Assembly (NCBI GenBank): GCA_005879205.1
Contig: VBLD01000013.1
Span: 1-8,218 of the forward strand
Source of the DNA: Deltaproteobacteria bacterium
Lineage (GTDB): Bacteria; Desulfobacterota; Binatia; DP-6
Length of the DNA: 8,218 nt
Reading direction: 5' to 3'
Both the position numbers and the translations under genes were made by a program. The notes below the pieces were generated by a model. The model ran no database searches. It was not told where the DNA came from and saw only the letters and a program-made list of their open reading frames with translations. This document shows, in pieces, positions 3,942-8,218 of the stretch; the first letter of the stretch is position 1; each line of letters begins with the position of its first letter.

Positions 3942-5920
3942 GGCCGCGGCGGGGACGGCGCATGATCGCCGTCGCGGGCCTCTTTGCGGTGCTCTTCGCC
4001 CTGGTCGCGGCGCGGGCGCTCGACCTCGCCGTGCTGCGCGGACCGGCGCTTGCCCGCCTCGCGGCGGTGCAGCACCATCAGCGCATCGAGCTCCTTCCCC
4101 ATCGCGGACCCATCGTCGATCGCGCCGGCGAGCCGCTTGCGCTCTCGGTCGACGTGCCGTCGATCTACGTGCGGCCGCGCGAGCTGGCGGGGAAGGGCGC
4201 GGCGGCGAACCGACGGATAGCGGCGCTCGCCAGCGCCCTGCACGTGCCCGTGCGCACGCTGCGTGCGAAGCTCCAGAGCCGTACGCCCTTCGTCTGGCTG
4301 AAGCGCCAGGCATTGCCGCGCGAGGCCGAGGCCGTCGCCCGGCTCGGGTTGCCAGGTGTCTACACCGTCACGGAAGGACGGCGCTTCTACCCGCACGGGA
4401 GCCTGGCGGCGCATGTCCTCGGTTTCGTGGGCGTCGATTCCCAGGGCCTCGAGGGGCTCGAGCAGCGCTTCGACCGCGTTATCCGCGGCGAGCCGCAGTA
4501 CCTCGAGTTCGACCGCGACGCACGCGGGCGGGAGATGCTCACCGGCGGCGTGCAAGCAGCTCCGGACCAGGGCGCCCGCCTGGCGCTGACCCTCGACGCC
4601 GGCATTCAGGAGGCGACCGAGCGCGAGCTGCAGAACGGTGTGGCCGCCGCGCGAGCGGCGGGCGGAGCGGCCGTCGTGCTCGACCCCGCCACCGGCGAGG
4701 TGCTCGCGCTGGCGAACGTCCCGACCTACAACCCGAACGAGCCCGGCGACTGGACGGACAAGCGCTGGCGCGACCGGGTTCGGAATCGGGCGATCACGGA
4801 TCCCTACGAGCCCGGCTCGACGTTCAAGGCGGTCCTCGCCGCGGCGGCGATCGAGGAACGGATCGTCACGCCGGGTGAGCTCTTCTTCTGCGAGCGGGGG
4901 CGTTTCCTGACCGGGGGGCGGGCGATCCACGACGCGCATCCGCACGGCTGGCTGTCCTTCGCCGAGGTGATCCAGTACTCGAGCAACATCGGCGCGAGCA
5001 AGGTCGGCGAGCGTCTCGGTCGCGAGCGCTATCACCGCTATCTGCGCGCCTTCGGCTTCGGTGCCCGGACCGGGATCGAGCTGCCCGGCGAGACGCCGGG
5101 CATCATGCGGCCCGTCGCGAGCTGGAGCCAGATCGACCTCGCGACCCTCAGCTTCGGGCAGGGTGTCTCGGTCACCCCCCTGCAGATGGCGGCCGCGTTC
5201 GCCGCGATCGCGAACGGCGGCACCCTGCTCCGCCCCTTCGTCGTGAAGCGCATCGTCGCGCCGGGCGGCGAGCTGGTGTTCGAGAACGAGCCGACCGCGG
5301 TCCGGCGCGTGGTGAGCGTGGGGAGCGCCCGCACCACGACGGGGCTTCTCCGCCGCGTCGTCGAGCAGGAGGGCGGCACCGGCACGAAGGCCAGGCTGGA
5401 GGACTTTGCGGTGGCCGGTAAAACGGGCACGGCGCAGAAGGTGGACCCGACCACCGGCGGCTATTCGTCCAAGCGCATCGGGTCCTTCGTGGGGTTCGTA
5501 CCCGCCGACGAGCCGCGGGCGGTGATCCTGGTCATGATCGACGAGCCCGGCACCTCGAGCTACGGCGGAGTGGTGGCTGCGCCCGTCTTCCGAGCGATTG
5601 CTGCGGCGGTCCTGAAACGCCTCGGCGTGCAGCCCCCCGTCCCGGTCGCGCCCGTCCGGATGGCCCAGGTCGCCGCGCGAAAGCCCGCGCCGACGACGGC
5701 GAGCAGGAGGACGACGCCGTCGTCCGTCGGAGAGACGCCGAGCTTCCTCGGGCTCTCGCTGCGCGAGGCTCTCGCGCGCGCGCAGACGTCGGGATGGGAG
5801 GTCCGGGTGGTCGGGACCGGCTACGTCGCCGCTCAGGAGCCGCTGCCCGGGACGCCGCTCGTGGCGGGGCGACGCCTGGCGCTTCGCCTGAGCCCGGTCG
5901 AGGCGATCGCGTCGCCCTGA
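3938..5920 (+). CDS. ftsI: Septal peptidoglycan transpeptidase FtsI (PBP3) with C-terminal PASTA domain
   Basis: A 660-residue class B penicillin-binding protein that cross-links septal peptidoglycan together with FtsW. It has a basic N-terminus, one transmembrane anchor (about 9-27), the PBP dimerisation domain (about 45-205, with HRGPIVDRAGEPLA at 55-68 and GRRFYPHGSLAAHVLGFVG at 147-165), and the transpeptidase domain (about 240-560). All three catalytic motifs are present: S294-TFK297 with the nucleophile serine, S348-SN350, and K495-TG497. A Pro/Thr-rich linker (about 565-598) leads to one PASTA domain (about 601-653, SFLGLSLREALARA...PLPGTPLVAGRRL). PASTA-tailed FtsI is unlike E. coli PBP3 but is seen in deltaproteobacterial-type and Gram-positive relatives (SpoVD/PBP2X-like). 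The start is GTG 3938 in a GTGA overlap with ftsL; ATG 3962 (residue 9) would still keep the anchor but lose the basic cap. The stop shares one base with the murE start. Confidence 0.96.
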   Translation: MRPRRGRRMIAVAGLFAVLFALVAARALDLAVLRGPALARLAAVQHHQRIELLPHRGPIVDRAGEPLALSVDVPSIYVRPRELAGKGAAANRRIAALASALHVPVRTLRAKLQSRTPFVWLKRQALPREAEAVARLGLPGVYTVTEGRRFYPHGSLAAHVLGFVGVDSQGLEGLEQRFDRVIRGEPQYLEFDRDARGREMLTGGVQAAPDQGARLALTLDAGIQEATERELQNGVAAARAAGGAAVVLDPATGEVLALANVPTYNPNEPGDWTDKRWRDRVRNRAITDPYEPGSTFKAVLAAAAIEERIVTPGELFFCERGRFLTGGRAIHDAHPHGWLSFAEVIQYSSNIGASKVGERLGRERYHRYLRAFGFGARTGIELPGETPGIMRPVASWSQIDLATLSFGQGVSVTPLQMAAAFAAIANGGTLLRPFVVKRIVAPGGELVFENEPTAVRRVVSVGSARTTTGLLRRVVEQEGGTGTKARLEDFAVAGKTGTAQKVDPTTGGYSSKRIGSFVGFVPADEPRAVILVMIDEPGTSSYGGVVAAPVFRAIAAAVLKRLGVQPPVPVAPVRMAQVAARKPAPTTASRRTTPSSVGETPSFLGLSLREALARAQTSGWEVRVVGTGYVAAQEPLPGTPLVAGRRLALRLSPVEAIASP

Positions 5921-7452
5921 TGCGGCTCGGAGCGCTCATCGACGGCCTCGACGAGGCCGTACGCGACGTCGAGGTGACGGGGATCGCGACGGATTCGCGG
6001 GCCGTCCGTCCCGGCGAGGCGTTCTTCGCGCTCCCCGGAATCCGCACCGACGGGCGCCGCCACGTGGCCGAGGCGGTGGCCCGCGGCGCTCGCGCCATCG
6101 TCGCCGAGGGAGCGGTGGCGGACGCGGGTGGGGTCGCGGTCGAGGGCCCCGTGCCCGTAGTGTCCGTAACCGCGGTTCGCCGCCTGCTCGCCCTCGCGGC
6201 CGCTCGCCTGGCGGGAGAGCCGAGCGCCCAGCTGACGCTGGTCGGCGTCACCGGCACGAACGGCAAGACGAGCACCACCTTCATCCTCGAGGCGATCTGG
6301 CAGGCCGCCGGTGTCCGGCCCGGCGTCATCGGCACGGTGGGCTACCGTTTTGCCGGCCTCGATCGGCCGGCGCCGCTCACCACCCCGGAGGCGCCGATGC
6401 TCCAGGGGTTGCTCGCCGAGATGCGCCGCGCCGGAACGACGCACGTGGCGATGGAAGTGTCGTCCCACGCGCTCGCCCAGGAGCGGGTCGTCGGCTGCCG
6501 GTTCGACGCCGCCGTGTTCACCAATCTGACGCGCGACCATCTGGATTTTCACGGCGATACGGAGAGCTACTATCACGCCAAGGCCCGGCTCTTTCTCGAG
6601 CATCTGGCGGCGAGCCGGAAACCGGACCCGGTGGCGATCGTGAACGTCGACGACCCTGCCGGGGAGCGGCTCGCCGCGGCGGTCCGGACGCGCTGCGTGC
6701 GCGTAGGCCGCGCGGCATCCGCCGGCGTCCACGCCGTCGACATCGAGACGACGCTGGCAGGCACCCGGGGCATCCTCTCTCTCGGCGGATCGCGGCTCCC
6801 CTTCCGCACCCGCCTGGTCGGTGCGCCGCAAGTCGAGAACCTCCTCGGCGCGGCGGCTGCGGCGTGGGCGCTCGGCGCGGCCCCCGAGGCGATCGCCGCG
6901 GGGCTCGCGGCCGCGGCGCCGCCGCCGGGCCGCCTCGAGCGCTTCGACGGGCGCGGCATCACGGTCATGGTCGACTATGCGCACACGCCCGATGCCCTGA
7001 CCCGCGCCCTTGCCGTCCTCCGGCCGCTGACCCGCGGCCGGCTGATCGTCGTCTTCGGGTGCGGGGGGGATCGCGATCCGGGCAAGCGGCCGCTCATGGG
7101 GGAGGCGGCGGCCCGGCTGAGCGACGTCGCGGTCCTCACCTCGGACAACCCGCGTACCGAGGACCCGCGGCGCATCCTCGAGGCGATCGAGGCCGGGGTG
7201 CGCTCCGGAGCGATGGGGTCCGTGGGCTCGGCCGCGACGGAGGGTCGCGGCTATCTGGTCGAGCCCGACCGGCGACTGGCGATCGCGCTCGCGATCGGGC
7301 TCGCCCGACCCGGCGACCTTGTGCTCGTCGCCGGGAAGGGGCACGAGGATTACCAGATCGTGGGTCACGAGAAGCGCCATCTGGACGACCGCGAGGAGGT
7401 GCGCCGCGCCCTCGGGACCCAGGAGGCAGGGCAGGTGGAGGAGGTCCGGTGA
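5920..7452 (+). CDS. murE: UDP-MurNAc-L-Ala-D-Glu:meso-diaminopimelate ligase MurE
   Basis: A 510-residue cytoplasmic Mur ligase that uses ATP to add the third stem-peptide residue to the peptidoglycan precursor. It has an N-terminal UDP-binding domain (about 1-100, with ATDSRAVRPGEAFFALPG at 23-40) and a central ATPase domain with P-loop GVTGTNGKTSTT (109-120, catalytic-site K116), TTPEAP, MEVSSHAL and NLTRDHLDFHG. K221 in HAKARLF is the position carbamylated in the family. In the C-terminal domain are VDYAHTPDAL, GCGGDRDPGKRP and GKGHEDYQ. The DNPRTEDP sequence (409-416) is the motif that selects meso-diaminopimelate rather than lysine, so a Gram-negative-type stem peptide is expected. The ATG shares its A with the ftsI stop (TGATG). 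The same frame is open upstream to 5794, but that part overlies the FtsI PASTA domain and looks unlike MurE. The gene overlaps murF by four bases. Confidence 0.97.
   Translation: MRLGALIDGLDEAVRDVEVTGIATDSRAVRPGEAFFALPGIRTDGRRHVAEAVARGARAIVAEGAVADAGGVAVEGPVPVVSVTAVRRLLALAAARLAGEPSAQLTLVGVTGTNGKTSTTFILEAIWQAAGVRPGVIGTVGYRFAGLDRPAPLTTPEAPMLQGLLAEMRRAGTTHVAMEVSSHALAQERVVGCRFDAAVFTNLTRDHLDFHGDTESYYHAKARLFLEHLAASRKPDPVAIVNVDDPAGERLAAAVRTRCVRVGRAASAGVHAVDIETTLAGTRGILSLGGSRLPFRTRLVGAPQVENLLGAAAAAWALGAAPEAIAAGLAAAAPPPGRLERFDGRGITVMVDYAHTPDALTRALAVLRPLTRGRLIVVFGCGGDRDPGKRPLMGEAAARLSDVAVLTSDNPRTEDPRRILEAIEAGVRSGAMGSVGSAATEGRGYLVEPDRRLAIALAIGLARPGDLVLVAGKGHEDYQIVGHEKRHLDDREEVRRALGTQEAGQVEEVR
7437..7445 (+). 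promoter_or_regulatory. Ribosome binding site for murF inside murE
   Basis: GGAGGAGGT lies within the last codons of murE, directly before GTG 7449. Counting from its first GGAGG the spacing is seven bases. It supports the GTG start and the four-base overlap, and is the clearest Shine-Dalgarno within the coupled part of the cluster. Confidence 0.65.
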
Positions 7453-8218
7453 TCACGTCCGAGGACAAGGCGCGTCCGGCCGCCAGTGCCGTCTTCACGC
7501 TCGAGGAGGTCCTGGCTGCGACGGGAGGGACGCTGGCGAGGCTCGGCCAGGCCACCCGCTTCCCCGGCGTCACCACCGACAGCCGGGCGCTCGCGGCGGG
7601 GGAGCTCTTCGTCGCCATCCGGGGCGACACGCACGACGGTCACGCCTTCGTCGGCGACGCCGCCCGCCGTGGCGCGGGCGCGGTCGTCCTGGAACGTCCT
7701 CTGGAAGAGGGGGCGGCCCTCGGCAACCTCGCCGCCTTCCACCGCCGCCGCCACCGTCCGCGCGTCGTCGCGATCACCGGCAGCAACGGCAAGACCACCA
7801 CCAAGGAGATGCTGGCGGCCATCCTGGAGCGGGCGCTCGGCTCGGGCCGGGTGCTGCGGACGACGGGCACGCAGAACAATCTGGTCGGGTTGCCCCTCAC
7901 CCTGCTCCGCCTGGCCGATGCCGACGTCGTCGCCGTCCTCGAGCTCGGCATGAACGGCCCCGGCGAGATCTGGCGTCTCGCCGAGATCGCCGAACCCGAC
8001 GTCGGGGTCGTCACCTGCGTGTCGCCGGCACACCTCGAACGGCTCGGCTCGCTGCACGGCGTGGCCGAGGCCAAGGCCGAGCTCTACCGGCGGCTGCGGC
8101 CCTCGGCCACGGCGGTGGTGAACGCCGACGATCCGCTGGTGACGGCCGCGGCCGATGCCTTCCCGGGCCGCAAGGTGCCCTTCGGCACGCTCGGCGGGGT
8201 GCCCGTCGCCGCCGCCGG
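7449..8218 (+). CDS. murF: UDP-MurNAc-tripeptide:D-Ala-D-Ala ligase MurF, N-terminal part
   Basis: Partial gene cut by the window end; 256 residues are visible of an expected 450-500. MurF adds D-Ala-D-Ala to UDP-MurNAc-tripeptide in the cytoplasm, the last soluble step of the precursor pathway. Seen are the N-terminal domain (FTLEEVLAATGG at 16-27, VTTDSRALAAGELFVAIRGD at 41-60, DGHAFVGDAARRGAGAVVLERPL at 63-85) and the ATPase domain with P-loop VVAITGSNGKTTTKE (106-120, K115). It continues with TQNNLVGLPLTLLRL (141-155), VLELGMNGPGEI (163-174), AHLERLGSLHGVAEAKAELY (194-213, with the family's modified lysine probably K209) and VVNADDP. The single-frame motifs rule out MurC, MurD or MurE. 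The GTG start forms a GTGA overlap with murE. One oddity: between RPL (83-85) and LGNLAAFHR only about six residues remain, roughly ten fewer than in E. coli MurF, so a beta strand of the first domain seems to be missing or shortened. Confidence 0.95.
   Translation, partial: MITSEDKARPAASAVFTLEEVLAATGGTLARLGQATRFPGVTTDSRALAAGELFVAIRGDTHDGHAFVGDAARRGAGAVVLERPLEEGAALGNLAAFHRRRHRPRVVAITGSNGKTTTKEMLAAILERALGSGRVLRTTGTQNNLVGLPLTLLRLADADVVAVLELGMNGPGEIWRLAEIAEPDVGVVTCVSPAHLERLGSLHGVAEAKAELYRRLRPSATAVVNADDPLVTAAADAFPGRKVPFGTLGGVPVAAA

Noticed and set aside
5794..5919. Upstream extension of murE to an ATG at 5794
   Set aside because: The added residues are a shadow of the FtsI PASTA domain. ATG 5920 gives the standard MurE N-terminus.
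2386..7380. Long reverse-strand reading frames (2386-3963, 3773-5035, 5833-7380)
   Set aside because: They lie antisense to rsmH, ftsI and murE. Their translations are Arg/Pro/Ala-rich with no recognisable motif, as expected from very GC-rich coding DNA where stop codons are rare.
1..8218. Signs of a mobile element, phage, CRISPR array, defence or other novel system
   Set aside because: No transposase, integrase, phage-like protein, regularly spaced repeats or terminal repeats were seen. Every substantial reading frame with coding character belongs to a conserved housekeeping family.

Overview
This window is a compact, plus-strand block of housekeeping genes from a very GC-rich Gram-negative-type bacterium. 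The gene order, the PASTA-tailed FtsI and the meso-diaminopimelate-type MurE suggest a deltaproteobacterial-grade lineage such as Desulfobacterota, Myxococcota or Binatota. That placement is inference from protein style, not from any search. I see no mobile element, CRISPR array, integrase, toxin or biosynthetic cluster. I do not think the window hides an undescribed system. The points worth attention are regulatory and structural details of conserved loci.

Left part (1-1777) is information-processing genes: the 3' end of rpoD (primary sigma factor, regions 3-4), a CAU-anticodon tRNA best read as tRNA-Ile2, a 241-residue coiled-coil/zinc-ribbon protein of the DUF164 (HP0958/FlgZ-like) family that starts at TTG, and an A-type RNase P RNA (rnpB). 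The rnpB ends are fixed by a perfect 14-bp P1 helix.

Middle (1778-2080) is a 303-base non-coding stretch. It holds two inverted repeats downstream of rnpB, a good sigma-70 promoter (perfect TTGACA, 18-bp spacer, TATACG), and a series of TGGGG boxes that look like MraZ operators.

Right part (2081-8218) is the start of the dcw (division and cell wall) cluster in classical order: mraZ, rsmH, ftsL, ftsI, murE, murF (cut by the window end). From rsmH onward each gene overlaps the next by 1 or 4 bases, so the genes are almost certainly co-transcribed and translationally coupled. MraZ is the likely autoregulator. RsmH methylates 16S rRNA. FtsL and FtsI are divisome membrane proteins, FtsI being the septal transpeptidase. 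MurE and MurF add the third residue and the D-Ala-D-Ala dipeptide to the cytoplasmic peptidoglycan precursor. Four of the six starts in this part are read as GTG.
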